A stretch of 64,000 bases of DNA from Allobosea vaviloviae (GTDB taxonomy: Bacteria > Pseudomonadota > Alphaproteobacteria > Rhizobiales > Beijerinckiaceae). A model generated the notes under the pieces. It was not told the origin of the DNA. It made no database searches and was given only the letters and a program-made list of their open reading frames with translations. Shown piece by piece: positions 7,797-19,077 of the stretch (position 1 is the first letter of the stretch; each line of letters begins with the position of its first letter). A program made the position numbers and the translations under genes. The stretch covers positions 1-64,000 of the forward strand of contig NZ_LGSZ01000080.1 of assembly GCF_001298265.1 (NCBI RefSeq). Direction: 5' to 3'.

Positions 7797-8346
7797 CCAT
7801 GTCGCGACGCTGATTTTCGGCTGCGCGATGCTGCTGTCGGCCTGCTCCAGCCATTTCGGTGCCGGCATCGCCGAACTCCCGGCCTCGCAGGGCTGGACGC
7901 CCCTGCCGATCGGCTCCTGGGTGCTGAATGACGGGCTCGAGGCCCGCAGCATGGTGTTCTGCCCGCGCGACACCTGCAGCAGGCAGGGCTTCGCCTCGGT
8001 CGTCGCCTTCACCGGCAGCGAGGCGAAGCGGATGGAAGAGGCGCTCAAGGCTGATCCCGCCAGCCTCGCCCGCCTCTTCTCCAAGCCGCCGCCCGACGAG
8101 AGCCGCAGCCGCAAGAAGGCCAGGCCGAAAGGCCCGGCCAAAAGCACCACGACCGTCACCCGCTTCGAGGCCGAGGGCGTCGCTGGCATCCTCGTGGAGA
8201 TTCGCGCGCGAGACGCGTCCGGGAAAAGCGCAGCGACCGCCATCCTTCACGGACGGGAAGCAGACGCCCTCGTCGTCGCGCTGGCCGTCGCGGAGGACCC
8301 GGCAGCGGCCCGGCGCGATGCGGTGGCCGCATGGCGCAGCCGCTGA
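7783..8346 (+). CDS. Predicted lipoprotein of unknown function
   Basis: I do not recognise the family. With ATG 7783 the protein has 187 residues and a clear lipoprotein signal: a basic MRSR start, a hydrophobic stretch and a lipobox LSAC with C21 as the lipidated residue. The mature part has two cysteines (FCPRDTCSR segment), a lysine/arginine-rich linker near residue 107-115 and an alanine-rich end. GGGAG precedes the start but lies in a perfect palindrome. ATG 7753 or GTG 7738 would add a hydrophilic leader. It sits between purC and purS, although nothing suggests a purine role. Confidence 0.7.
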   Translation: MRSRFHVATLIFGCAMLLSACSSHFGAGIAELPASQGWTPLPIGSWVLNDGLEARSMVFCPRDTCSRQGFASVVAFTGSEAKRMEEALKADPASLARLFSKPPPDESRSRKKARPKGPAKSTTTVTRFEAEGVAGILVEIRARDASGKSAATAILHGREADALVVALAVAEDPAAARRDAVAAWRSR

Positions 8347-8428
8347 TTCACGTGAAACCGCGCGGAATGGTTGAGCCCACCTCGATTCGCGGTTAAGGCA
8401 GCCCGATCAAGCCCGTCCGGAGAGCCCC

Positions 8429-8671
8429 ATGAAAGCCCGCGTCACCGTCACCCTCAAGACCGGCGTGCTCGATCCGCAGGGCAAGGCGATCGAAGGCGCT
8501 TTGAAATCGCTGGGCATCGACGGCGTCGGCTCCGTCCGCCAGGGCAAGGTCTTCGACATCGAGCTCGCGGGCTCCGACAAGGCCGCCGCCGAGGCTGCGC
8601 TCAAGATGGCCTGCGAGAAGCTGCTCGCCAACACCGTGATCGAGAACTACCGCGTCGAGATCGGGGCGTAA
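8429..8671 (+). CDS. purS: Phosphoribosylformylglycinamidine synthase subunit PurS
   Basis: An 80-residue small subunit that bridges PurQ and PurL in the three-part FGAM synthase found outside gammaproteobacteria. The sequence has the PurS opening (KARVTVTLKTGVLDPQGKAI), the GVGSVRQGK strand and the NTVIENYRVE end. It lies four bases before purQ, so the two are surely co-transcribed and probably translationally coupled. Confidence 0.95.
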   Translation: MKARVTVTLKTGVLDPQGKAIEGALKSLGIDGVGSVRQGKVFDIELAGSDKAAAEAALKMACEKLLANTVIENYRVEIGA

Positions 8672-8675
8672 GCCA

Positions 8676-9371
8676 ATGAAAGCCGCCGTCATCACCTTTC
8701 CCGGCTCCAACCGCGACGGCGACGTCGCCAAGGCGCTGAAGCAGGCCGGGGCCCATGTCGCCCATGTCTGGCACGCCGATACCAGCCTTCCCGCCGGCAT
8801 CGACCTCGTCGTGCTGCCCGGCGGCTTCTCCTATGGCGACTATCTGCGCACCGGCGCCATCGCCGGCCGCGCCAACATCATGGATGCGACCCGCGCCCAT
8901 GCGGCCCGCGGCGGCTATGTGCTGGGCATCTGCAACGGCTTCCAGATCGCCTGCGAGGCGGGCCTGCTGCCGGGCATCCTGATGCGCAATGCCGGTCTGA
9001 AATTCGTCTGCCGCCGCCAGCACCTGACGGTCGAGCGCGCGGACACGCCCTACACGTCGACCTATGCCAAGGGCCAGGTCATCAATGTCTGCATCGCCCA
9101 TGGCGAGGGCAACTACATCGCCGATCCGGAGACGCTGGCGCGGCTCGAAGGCGAGGGCCTCGTCGCCTTCCGCTATGCCGACGCGCAGGGCAACGTCACG
9201 GCGGACGCCAACCCCAACGGCTCGCTGAACGGCATCGCCGGCATCTACTCGCCCGGCTTCAACGTGCTCGGCCTGATGCCGCACCCCGAGAACCTGATCG
9301 ATTCGCTGACCGGCGGTACCGACGGGCGCGGCATGTTCGACAGCCTGATGGGCGGGAAGAAGGCGGCCTGA
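8676..9371 (+). CDS. purQ: Phosphoribosylformylglycinamidine synthase, glutaminase subunit PurQ
   Basis: A 231-residue class I glutamine amidotransferase that supplies ammonia to PurL for converting FGAR to FGAM. The nucleophile is C86 in GICNGFQ, and the rest of the triad is H203 and E205 in MPHPE. The opening AVITFPGSNRDGD is typical. It follows purS by four bases. purL, its obligate partner, does not follow; the gene is bordered directly by a dispersed repeat and then by the convergent ccmG. Confidence 0.95.
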   Translation: MKAAVITFPGSNRDGDVAKALKQAGAHVAHVWHADTSLPAGIDLVVLPGGFSYGDYLRTGAIAGRANIMDATRAHAARGGYVLGICNGFQIACEAGLLPGILMRNAGLKFVCRRQHLTVERADTPYTSTYAKGQVINVCIAHGEGNYIADPETLARLEGEGLVAFRYADAQGNVTADANPNGSLNGIAGIYSPGFNVLGLMPHPENLIDSLTGGTDGRGMFDSLMGGKKAA

Positions 9372-9374
9372 GCC

Positions 9375-9478
9375 CGTCATTCTCGGGCAAAGCGAAGCGC
9401 AGACCCGAGAATCTCAGGCCGACGGAGGCGCCGGAGACATCTGGTCATGAGATGCTCGGGTCAAGCCCGAGCATGACG
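9375..9478 (+). repeat. Dispersed intergenic repeat, copy A (two nested dyads)
   Basis: This element starts four bases after purQ and ends eight bases before the ccmG stop. It has an outer dyad ATTCTCGGG...CCCGAGAAT around a variable middle and a second dyad ATGCTCGGG-TCAAG-CCCGAGCAT, with CGTCAT and ATGACG at the ends. Related copies lie at 27205-27281, 41361-41438 and 54884-55021. It may act as a bidirectional 3'-end hairpin here. Confidence 0.85.
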
Positions 9479-9486
9479 CCCTCCGG

Positions 9487-10122
9487 CTACTTCCCCGCCA
9501 TCGCCCGCGCCAGAAGCCTGCCGGCGCTCGTGGCGTCGAGCGGGCCGACATGCTTCTCCAGGATGCGCCCGTCCGGCCCGATGACGAAGGTCTCGGGCAC
9601 GCCATAGACGCCCCATTCGATCGCGGCCCGTCCCGGCCGATCGACGCCGACGGCGGAATAAGGGTTGCCGAGGGCGTCGAGGAAGCGCCGGGCATTCTCG
9701 GCCTCGTCCTTGTAGTTCAGGCCGACGACCGCGACCTTGCCCGCCTTGACGGCCGGCGCATCCGCCAGCGCGACCAGGAAGGGATGCTCGACCCGGCAGG
9801 GCGCGCACCAGCTCGCGAAGACATTGACGATCGTCGCCCGGCCCGTGGCGAGATCGGCCATGCCGAAGGCCGGCACCGGACGCCCGTCACGCTGCAGGCC
9901 TTCGAGCGCGCTCAGCGTGATCACAGGGGCCGGCTTGCCGATCAGGGCGGAGGGCACCTTGCTGGCGTCGCCGGACGACAACCCGACCAGGAAAATTCCG
10001 GCCAGCGCGGCAAACACCAGCAGCGGAATGAGGAACACCAGCGCCGAGCGCCGGCGCGGCGCGATCGCGTCTTCGCCCTCGACCTGGGCATTCTCGACTC
10101 GGCCGGGCTCCACCTCGCTCAT
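9487..10122 (-). CDS. ccmG: Thiol:disulfide interchange protein CcmG/DsbE
   Basis: A 211-residue membrane-tethered thioredoxin that keeps apocytochrome c cysteines reduced for haem ligation in the periplasm. Residues 27-48 form the N-terminal anchor. The active site is W105-C106-A-P-C109, followed by the acidic GVYGVPETFVI strand with the cis-proline typical of the family. Its ATG overlaps the ccmD stop codon by four bases, so the two are translationally coupled. It is last in the ccm string. Confidence 0.95.
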   Translation of the reverse strand: MSEVEPGRVENAQVEGEDAIAPRRRSALVFLIPLLVFAALAGIFLVGLSSGDASKVPSALIGKPAPVITLSALEGLQRDGRPVPAFGMADLATGRATIVNVFASWCAPCRVEHPFLVALADAPAVKAGKVAVVGLNYKDEAENARRFLDALGNPYSAVGVDRPGRAAIEWGVYGVPETFVIGPDGRILEKHVGPLDATSAGRLLARAMAGK

Positions 10123-10292
10123 GGCGCAACCGGCCCCGAACGACGGCCGGCACCGCGCTGCTCGAGCGCCGCGAGCGCCCGCTTCTGCGCCCGGTGATCG
10201 AGCAGGATGGCCAGCGTCAGCCAACCAAGCACGATCGCGACGGCGGCGTAGGACGCCAGGATGAAGCCGGCATGGGGGCCAAGACCGCTCAT
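10119..10292 (-). CDS. ccmD: Haem exporter protein CcmD
   Basis: A 57-residue small membrane protein. Reading the minus strand from ATG 10292 gives MSGLGPHAGFILASYAAVAI followed by a continued hydrophobic helix to residue 31, then a basic cytoplasmic tail (DHRAQKRALAALEQ). This is the standard CcmD plan of one helix and a positively charged tail. CcmD is needed to release holo-CcmE from the CcmABC complex. The stop overlaps the ccmG start (ATGA), and ccmC ends 42 bases upstream. Confidence 0.92.
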   Translation of the reverse strand: MSGLGPHAGFILASYAAVAIVLGWLTLAILLDHRAQKRALAALEQRGAGRRSGPVAP

Positions 10293-10334
10293 CACAAAAA
10301 ACTGCTCATGACAAAGGACTGCCCAATAGCGCGC

Positions 10335-11096
10335 TCATGCCGGCAGCCCTTGCGACGCCAGCCGGTCGAGACGCTCGGCCTCGAGGATCGTCAGCGTGCG
10401 CACGCGCCGGCGCATGATTTCGGCGCGCATTGCGACCAGATGCAGCGCCAGCGCCAGGCCGGTGAATCCGACAGCCAGGATCAAAAGCGGCCAAAGCATG
10501 GAGGGATGGATCGAAGGCCCGTCCAGGCGCAGCACCGAGGCCGGCTGGTGCAGCGTGTTCCACCACTCGACCGAAAACTTGATGATCGGCACGTTGACGA
10601 AGCCGACCAGCGTCAGGATCGCGACCGCGCGGCCGGCCCGCGACGGCTCGTCGAGCGTCCGCCACAAGGCGATGATGCCGAGATAGATCAGGAGCAGCAC
10701 CAGGACCGAGGTCAGCCGCGCGTCCCAGACCCAGTAGGTGCCCCACATCGGCTTGCCCCAGAAGGCACCGGTCAGCAGGCAGATCAGGGAAAAGCAGGCG
10801 CCGATCGGCGCCGCAGCCTTCTGCGCGACATCCGCAAGCGGATGCCGCCAGACCAGCGTGCCGAGCGCTGATATCGACATCACCGTGTAGAACATCAGCG
10901 CCAGCCAGGCGGCCGGCACATGCACGAACATGATCCGGATGGTCTCGCCCTGCTGATAATCGGGGGGAGCGACGAACCAGGCGAGATAGAGGCCGACGGC
11001 CAGCAAGAGCACGGCCGCGCCCGTCATCCAGGGCAGCACGGCAGCGGAAAGGCGCATGAAGCGCGTCGGGTTTGCCAGGTCGATCAGGCCAGCCAT
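10335..11096 (-). CDS. ccmC: Haem transporter CcmC
   Basis: A 253-residue six-helix membrane protein that loads haem onto the chaperone CcmE. The tryptophan-rich WWD-type periplasmic loop is seen as WGTYWVWDARLTS (residues 118-130). H59 (FVHVPAAW) and H183/H197 lie in the positions of the conserved haem-ligand histidines in the two flanking periplasmic loops. It is separated from ccmB, normally its direct neighbour, by 516 bases that hold a small gene on the opposite strand. Confidence 0.95.
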   Translation of the reverse strand: MAGLIDLANPTRFMRLSAAVLPWMTGAAVLLLAVGLYLAWFVAPPDYQQGETIRIMFVHVPAAWLALMFYTVMSISALGTLVWRHPLADVAQKAAAPIGACFSLICLLTGAFWGKPMWGTYWVWDARLTSVLVLLLIYLGIIALWRTLDEPSRAGRAVAILTLVGFVNVPIIKFSVEWWNTLHQPASVLRLDGPSIHPSMLWPLLILAVGFTGLALALHLVAMRAEIMRRRVRTLTILEAERLDRLASQGLPA

Positions 11097-11364
11097 GTCA
11101 CCGCATCATGCTCCAAGGGCTGCCTCGCAGCTGCCCCGCAGCTTTATCAATGCCGGCAGAAGCCAGCAATGCACTTGCGGACCATGCGACACCGGCGACG
11201 CAGACCGGAATCGGTGTTCACTGCGATCAAGGCCTTGTCGGCGCAATCGGTGTCGCCCGCAGGCCTCAGTCATTTCTAACAATTTGATTTAATTGATTTA
11301 TTTAACGCTTTGTTGCCTGCTGCTTCCGAGGCTGCTAACCTCCGGCCAGAGGCGAGGAGAATCC

Positions 11365-11607
11365 ATGCCGGAACGATTGCCGGATGACATGCGCCGTGAC
11401 GTCGAGGCGACGATCCGTTCCAAGGCGAGCGAATCCAGGATTGTCGACGTTCACGCGACCGTCGAGGAAATCCGGCTCCGGCACGCCGTCCCGGAGATCC
11501 GCATCGCCGACATGGCGGTGATCGTGGCTCGCCTTGCCGCCCAATATGGCTGCGCCGTCGAATTGGGCGGGCAGTGCGCCGAGCCGGACAGCAAACCGGC
11601 AGCCTGA
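11365..11607 (+). CDS. Small hypothetical protein inside the ccm cluster
   Basis: I do not recognise this 80-residue protein. It is soluble, charged and predicted largely helical, with one cysteine pair (GCAVELGGQC) near the end and no signal or membrane segment. ATG 11365 has a strong ribosome binding site (GAGGAGA, 11354-11360). An A+T-rich stretch at 11276-11310, unusual for this genome, lies 60-90 bases upstream and probably holds its promoter. It ends six bases before the convergent ccmB stop and splits ccmB from ccmC, so it may have been inserted. Confidence 0.6.
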   Translation: MPERLPDDMRRDVEATIRSKASESRIVDVHATVEEIRLRHAVPEIRIADMAVIVARLAAQYGCAVELGGQCAEPDSKPAA

Positions 11608-11612
11608 CCGAA

Positions 11613-12281
11613 CTACTCCGCCTGCCGGAGCGCAGCGGCAGCGGCCAGCGTGCCGACGACGATCGCCGCCAGCGACAGCGCGCACAGGATCAGGAACGGC
11701 GTCCGGAACGGGACCGTTCCGCCCAGCGCGGCGTTCGCCGCCGAGACACCGAAGATCAGCACGGGAATCGTCAAGGGCGCGACCAGCACGGGCAGGATCA
11801 ACCCGCCCCGCCGCAACCCCGCCGTCAACGCCGCTCCCCCGGCGCCGATGAAGCTCAGGGCCGGCGTTCCGACCAGCAGCGTCCCGGCGACCGGCAGCAT
11901 CGCCTCGCCCGGCAAGGCCACGAGCAGGCCGAGCATTGGTGCCGCCAGCGCCAGCGGCAGGCCGGTGGTCAGCCAATGCGCCAGCCCCTTGGCCAGAACC
12001 GCGAGCTCGAGCGGCAGCGCGGATGCGCGGATCAGGTCGAGCGAACCATCCTCCTCATCGCCCTGGAACAATCGGTCGAGCCCGATCAGCATGGACAACA
12101 GCGCCCCTAACCACAGAATGGCCGGACCGATGCGCGACAGCAGGTTCAGGTCGGGTCCGAGCGCGAAGGGCACCAGCACCACGATCGTCAGGAAGAAGAC
12201 GAGCGCGAGTTCGCCGCCGCCGCCGGCGCGGGAGGCCAGCATGAGATCGCGCCCGAGGATGGCGAGAAAGGCGCGGGTCAC
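11613..12281 (-). CDS. ccmB: Haem exporter membrane protein CcmB
   Basis: A 222-residue membrane protein with six hydrophobic segments, the permease partner of the ATPase CcmA in the CcmAB(C)(D) complex that frees holo-CcmE. The conserved LDRLFQGDEEDGSLDLI segment after the second helix identifies CcmB. Its ATG overlaps the end of ccmA by four bases (12278-12281). Confidence 0.95.
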   Translation of the reverse strand: MTRAFLAILGRDLMLASRAGGGGELALVFFLTIVVLVPFALGPDLNLLSRIGPAILWLGALLSMLIGLDRLFQGDEEDGSLDLIRASALPLELAVLAKGLAHWLTTGLPLALAAPMLGLLVALPGEAMLPVAGTLLVGTPALSFIGAGGAALTAGLRRGGLILPVLVAPLTIPVLIFGVSAANAALGGTVPFRTPFLILCALSLAAIVVGTLAAAAALRQAE

Positions 12282-12895
12282 GGCCCGATCCTCAGTTCGC
12301 GCGCGCCGTCCAGCCCGAGCGGACCATGCGTCGCGGCCAGGATCGCGCCGCCCTGCGCCAGATGCTCCCGCATCAGACCGGCCAGCATCGCCTGGGCGGC
12401 AAGATCGAGTGCTGCCATCGGCTCGTCAAGCAGCCAGAACGGTCGCCTTGCCACCAGAAGCCGCGCCAGGGCGACGCGCCGCCGCTGTCCGGCCGAGAGG
12501 TAGCCCACCGGCAGCGCCGCGACATGGGGAAGCCCAACCCTGGCTAGCGCATCGGCCGAAGAGAGCACGGCGTCTCCCAGCAGCGCCTGGGCGAAGGCGA
12601 GGTTTTCCTGTGCGGTCAGTGCCGTCTTCAGCCCATCGCGATGCCCCACGACATGGCTGAGTTCAAGGGGCGCGACGTCGGAGGCACCCTCGACGCGAAT
12701 CGTCCCGGCCTCCGGCCGCAGCCGCCCGCACAGCATCGCCAGAAGGCTCGATTTGCCGGCCCCGTTGCGGCCGGTCAGCGCGATCGCTTCGCCGGGACGC
12801 AGGCGGAAGGTAAGCCCCTCGAAAATCAGCCGGCCGCCCCGCCGACAGGCAAGATTCTCGGCCGAAAGGATAAGGGGGGCGTCAGGCAATGGCAT
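12278..12895 (-). CDS. ccmA: Cytochrome c biogenesis ATP-binding protein CcmA
   Basis: A 205-residue ABC ATPase with Walker A GRNGAGKSS, signature LSAGQRRRV and Walker B FWLLDEP followed by the D-loop AALD. ATP hydrolysis drives release of haem-loaded CcmE. The start at ATG 12895 fits family length. ATG 12952 (MNEARSC) adds 19 residues and would bring the start to within about 20 bases of a GCTCTATAGAGC palindrome. No strong ribosome binding site decides between them. It is the first gene of the ccm string and is divergent from acnA. Confidence 0.93.
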   Translation of the reverse strand: MPLPDAPLILSAENLACRRGGRLIFEGLTFRLRPGEAIALTGRNGAGKSSLLAMLCGRLRPEAGTIRVEGASDVAPLELSHVVGHRDGLKTALTAQENLAFAQALLGDAVLSSADALARVGLPHVAALPVGYLSAGQRRRVALARLLVARRPFWLLDEPMAALDLAAQAMLAGLMREHLAQGGAILAATHGPLGLDGARELRIGP

Positions 12896-12972
12896 CGCGG
12901 CGCAAGCATCTTCCGAAACGTCAGGGATCGCGCATGAACGCGCTTCGTTCATGTAGCGGGCTTCTTGGAATT

Positions 12973-12984
12973 GCTCTATAGAGC
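12973..12984. promoter_or_regulatory. 12-bp palindrome between ccmA and acnA
   Basis: GCTCTATAGAGC is a perfect palindrome in the divergent region between two iron-linked genes, haem ligation (ccmA) and aconitase. The TATAGA core can be read as a -10 box on either strand, but I find no convincing -35. It does not match the RirA, Irr or Fur boxes I know. A shared operator is possible. Confidence 0.3.
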
Positions 12985-13131
12985 CCGTGGCTACGCCGCA
13001 CGCCGATCCGGCGCGGGGCTCGGGCACTCCCGAGGCGGCGCGCGCGACATGCGCAATAGGCCTTCGATCCGACGATTCCGCAAGGCGTCCGTCGGCTCGC
13101 GACCGCAACCCCTTGATCAGGATCAGCCCGC

Positions 13132-15831
<2,700 letters not shown>

Positions 15832-15882
15832 GCGGAGGCCGGGGACGGGGCCACCGCCCCCTTGCCACCTTTCGACAACATC

Positions 15883-15917
15883 AGGGCTGCGGCATCGCGC
15901 GATGCCGCAGCCCTTTC
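15883..15917 (+). terminator. Rho-independent terminator after acnA
   Basis: A 13-base perfect stem, GGGCTGCGGCATC (15884-15896) and GATGCCGCAGCCC (15901-15913), closes a GCGC loop and is followed by TTTCG. It lies about 50 bases after the acnA stop. With the matching A-poor left side it probably works best on the plus strand, but it may also stop the convergent chemotaxis gene. Confidence 0.75.
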
Positions 15918-15949
15918 GCATCCCATAGCCGAAAGGCTCCGGCTCTCCG

Positions 15950-17908
15950 TCACCCGGCCCTGCGCAGCGGCACGACGGGCGACGGGCGCCCCATCGATCC
16001 CCCTGCGCTCATGGTCCGGAACGAGACCACCAGCGCATCGAGTTCGGCGATCTTGCGGCCGAGCATGACGGCAGAGGCCGCGCTTTCCTCGGCAAGCGCC
16101 GCGTTCTGCTGTGTCATCTCGTCCATCCGCGCAACGGTCTGGCTCATCTCGTCGATGCCGTTCGACTGTTCGCCCGACGCAGCTGCCACCTCGGTCACGG
16201 TCTTCACAACGCTCTGCGTCGCTTCGACGATTTCGCCCAGGACCTCACCCGCGCTGCGGACCAGCTTGACCCCGGCTGCCACCTCTTCATGGGTGTCATT
16301 GATCAGGCCGGAGATGCCCTTGGCCGCATCCGAGGATTGCTGGGCAAGCGCCCGCACCTCCGATGCCACGACGGCGAAACCCTTGCCCGCATCGCCCGCC
16401 CTCGCCGCCTCGACAGCGGCGTTCAGCGCCAGCAGATTGGTCTGGAAGGCGATGCCATCGATCACCGAGATGATGTCGGTGATCTTGCCGCTGGCCTGCT
16501 CGATACGGTTCATCGCGCCGATCGCGTCCGTCACGATCGCTCCGCCATTGCTGGCGACCCGCGTCGCGTTCTCGGCGAGGTTGACAGCCTGGCGAGAGGC
16601 ATTGGCCGAAGCCTTCACCGACGCAGCCAGTTGCTCGGTGGTGGCGGCGGTCTCCTCCAGTGACGAGGCCTGCTCCTCCGTGCGGATCGACAGGTTCTCG
16701 GCCCCTGCCTTGATCTCGTCAGCGGCGGCCGCGACCTCGCGCGACGTCTGCTTGATCACCGTCACCGTCAGGGCCAGCTTCTCGACCATCTCGTTGATCG
16801 AGGAACTGACCGATCCGAGCTTGCCCGAATAGTCGGCGTCGACGGTCCGGGTCAGGTCGCCCTCGGCGATGCCCTTGAGGATGTCCGCGAACGACGTGGT
16901 CGCGCCATCGATCGCGGCATTGATCTGGTTCAGTCCCGTCACGAGCGCCGCCATCTCGCCCTGCTCCGACCCCGATTCGACGCGGTAACCGAAATCCCCG
17001 CGGACGGCCGCGTCGACCACGTGCCTGATCTGCCGCGCCGTTTCGTCGAAGGCTTCGCCCTGCCTTTGGGAGGCCCTCAGCTCCTCGTCCCGCTGCTGCC
17101 GCTCCTGCGCGGCACGCTCGGCCAGCGCATCCTGATAGGAGCCGATGGTGCGCGCCATGTCCCCGATCTCGTCTCGCCTGTCGCGATGGGGGATGAAGGC
17201 CGCGACAGCCTCCGAACCACGTTGCCGCATCGTCGCGACGATGTCCGCGATCGGCCGCACGATGCTGCGCAGGACCGTGGCATAGAGGCCCAGAGCCGTC
17301 AGCAGGGCGACGACGAGACCAGCAATCGCGGCGGTTGCCGCGAGTCCGCGGGCCGTGCTCGCGCCGGCCTGCCCCGCCATCGCCTCGGCCTCGAGCGCGT
17401 CGCCCGCCTCCTTCATCGATTTTTCGAGTGCCTCGAAACGATCGTCGAACAACGCCATGCCCTCAAGCGCTGCTTTGCGGTCCTTGAAGGAGAGCTCGAC
17501 CAGCGCCACGGCCTGAGCGATGTAGTTTTTCAGGGGTTCGTCGAGCGCCTGAAGCCGCGCCAGCGTCTCCGGCGAGCTCACAATCGCTTTCGTCGCGGCG
17601 ATCCTCTCCGAGAACTCCTTGGCGTGGGCGCGTGTCTCGGAGAGCGTCTCGGTGCTGTCCTGACCGGCGTCGGAGCGGATCAGAGCCGCGTAGACGTCGG
17701 CGCGCAGCCCGTCATGCAGCATGTCTCCGATCGTATGGTTGCGGATCGCGGCGGCGGAATTGGCCAATTCGTCGATGGCGGATCCCATCTGCGAAGACGA
17801 ATAAATCCCGACGCCCGCTACCGCGCTCATGATGAAGGCCAGGAACAGGCAAAGCAAGGCAAAGCGCGCTTTCAGCGAAACCACCGGCCATCTCCCGATT
17901 GACTTCAA
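15950..17908 (-). CDS. Methyl-accepting chemotaxis protein
   Basis: A 652-residue transmembrane chemoreceptor. Residues 13-36 are the first membrane helix. A ~150-residue four-helix-type periplasmic region rich in alanine and charged residues follows, and a second helix lies near 190-212. HAMP-like segments come next, then the signalling domain. The hairpin tip near residues 485-520 has the invariant core IAFQTNLLALNAAVEAARAG and GFAVVA-EVR, so coupling to CheW/CheA is intact. There is no C-terminal NWETF-type CheR tether. No che genes adjoin it, so it is an orphan receptor; the ligand is unknown. Confidence 0.95.
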   Translation of the reverse strand: MKSIGRWPVVSLKARFALLCLFLAFIMSAVAGVGIYSSSQMGSAIDELANSAAAIRNHTIGDMLHDGLRADVYAALIRSDAGQDSTETLSETRAHAKEFSERIAATKAIVSSPETLARLQALDEPLKNYIAQAVALVELSFKDRKAALEGMALFDDRFEALEKSMKEAGDALEAEAMAGQAGASTARGLAATAAIAGLVVALLTALGLYATVLRSIVRPIADIVATMRQRGSEAVAAFIPHRDRRDEIGDMARTIGSYQDALAERAAQERQQRDEELRASQRQGEAFDETARQIRHVVDAAVRGDFGYRVESGSEQGEMAALVTGLNQINAAIDGATTSFADILKGIAEGDLTRTVDADYSGKLGSVSSSINEMVEKLALTVTVIKQTSREVAAAADEIKAGAENLSIRTEEQASSLEETAATTEQLAASVKASANASRQAVNLAENATRVASNGGAIVTDAIGAMNRIEQASGKITDIISVIDGIAFQTNLLALNAAVEAARAGDAGKGFAVVASEVRALAQQSSDAAKGISGLINDTHEEVAAGVKLVRSAGEVLGEIVEATQSVVKTVTEVAAASGEQSNGIDEMSQTVARMDEMTQQNAALAEESAASAVMLGRKIAELDALVVSFRTMSAGGSMGRPSPVVPLRRAG

Positions 17909-18150
17909 CCCAATCCAGAATTGCGTATTTCACTTAACGCTACGTCAATGATACAATTTTGGCGCGCAGCCTTGGCAAGCCACCCCCAGGGATCGGCGCC
18001 GCCACCTTGATGCGTCGCAGTTGTCCTCTCCCGCCCCCCGGTGTAAGGGGGCGTCACAGTCATCCTTGGCGGGGGGCTTGGGGCAGGCGCAGGGCTAACA
18101 CCCGCGCCCGGATGTCGTCCGCCTCCATCTATCCAAGACGGAGCACCCGC

Positions 18151-18432
18151 ATGTCCGCCACGTTCGAGACGGTCGCCGGAATCATTTCGGAGACCTGCGA
18201 CATTCCGCGCGAGAAGATCACGCCGGAAAGCCATGCCATCGCCGATCTCGGCATCGACTCGCTTGCCTTTCTCGATATCGCCTTCGCGATCGACAAGGCC
18301 TTCGGCATCAAGCTGCCGCTTGAGCAGTGGACGCAGGAAGTCAACGAGGGCAAGGCCCCGGCCGAGCAGTATTTCGTGCTCGAGAACCTCTGCAAGCGCA
18401 TCGACGACCTCGTCGCCGCCAAGGCGGCCTGA
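18151..18432 (+). CDS. acpXL: Very-long-chain acyl carrier protein AcpXL
   Basis: A 93-residue dedicated acyl carrier protein that carries the C28 (27-hydroxyoctacosanoyl) chain for lipid A. The 4'-phosphopantetheine site is S37 in DLGIDSLAF. The long C-terminal region (QWTQEVNEGKAPAEQYF...) distinguishes it from the housekeeping AcpP and matches rhizobial AcpXL. It heads the lipid A acyl-chain cluster, with a 175-base gap before fabZ that could hold an internal promoter. The frame is open upstream, but ATG 18151 gives the standard N terminus. Confidence 0.95.
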   Translation: MSATFETVAGIISETCDIPREKITPESHAIADLGIDSLAFLDIAFAIDKAFGIKLPLEQWTQEVNEGKAPAEQYFVLENLCKRIDDLVAAKAA

Positions 18433-18607
18433 GCCAAACCGCCATCGACACATCCTCAACCCCGACGTCCGAGGCGCCGATAACGGCCCTCGGAGCCGGG
18501 TGCTATGGACGTTAGGAAGCCGCGATATTGAGCGGAGCGGCATCAGTCGCTAGATCATAGCCGCGCCGGAGCAGCATTCGACGCGGCATATCGACGATCG
18601 GAAGCGC

Positions 18608-19075
18608 ATGCGCCTCGAATATTTCGACATGATCGACGCCGTCGTAGCCTTCGAGCCGGGCGAGAAGCGCATCGCCGTGCGCTCGACGGTCCCGGCCGCC
18701 GACGCCAGCCCCGTTTTCGAGGGGCATTTTCCTGGCCACCCGCTGGTGCCGGGCGTCCTGCTGACCGAAACCATGGCGCAGGCCTCGGGCTATCTCCTGC
18801 TCGGCCTGAACGGGCTGACGCAGATGCCCTTCCTGATGACGGTCGACAAGGCGCGCTTCCGCACCTTCGTCGAACCCGACGCTGTTCTCGACATCGCCGC
18901 CGAGCTCGTCATCGAGGGCTCCGGCTATGCAGCGACCAAGGCGGCGATCACCATCGACGGCAAACCGATCTGCGACGCGCAGTTGCGCTTCCGCCTGATG
19001 CCCTTTCCTGCCGACATGCGGACCTTGATGGAAATCCGTATCAAGGCGATCGGCCTCGTGCCGGAACAGGCCTGA
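18608..19075 (+). CDS. fabZXL: 3-hydroxyacyl-ACP dehydratase of the AcpXL cluster (FabZ-like)
   Basis: A 155-residue hot-dog-fold dehydratase acting in each elongation round of the very-long-chain acyl group. The catalytic pair is H40 (EGHFPGHP) and E54 (LLTETMAQ), arranged as in FabZ. GGAAG before ATG 18608 is a good ribosome binding site. The next gene starts two bases after its stop. The role is assigned by position in the acpXL cluster; the fold and chemistry are seen in the sequence. Confidence 0.93.
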   Translation: MRLEYFDMIDAVVAFEPGEKRIAVRSTVPAADASPVFEGHFPGHPLVPGVLLTETMAQASGYLLLGLNGLTQMPFLMTVDKARFRTFVEPDAVLDIAAELVIEGSGYAATKAAITIDGKPICDAQLRFRLMPFPADMRTLMEIRIKAIGLVPEQA

Positions 19076-19077
19076 CC

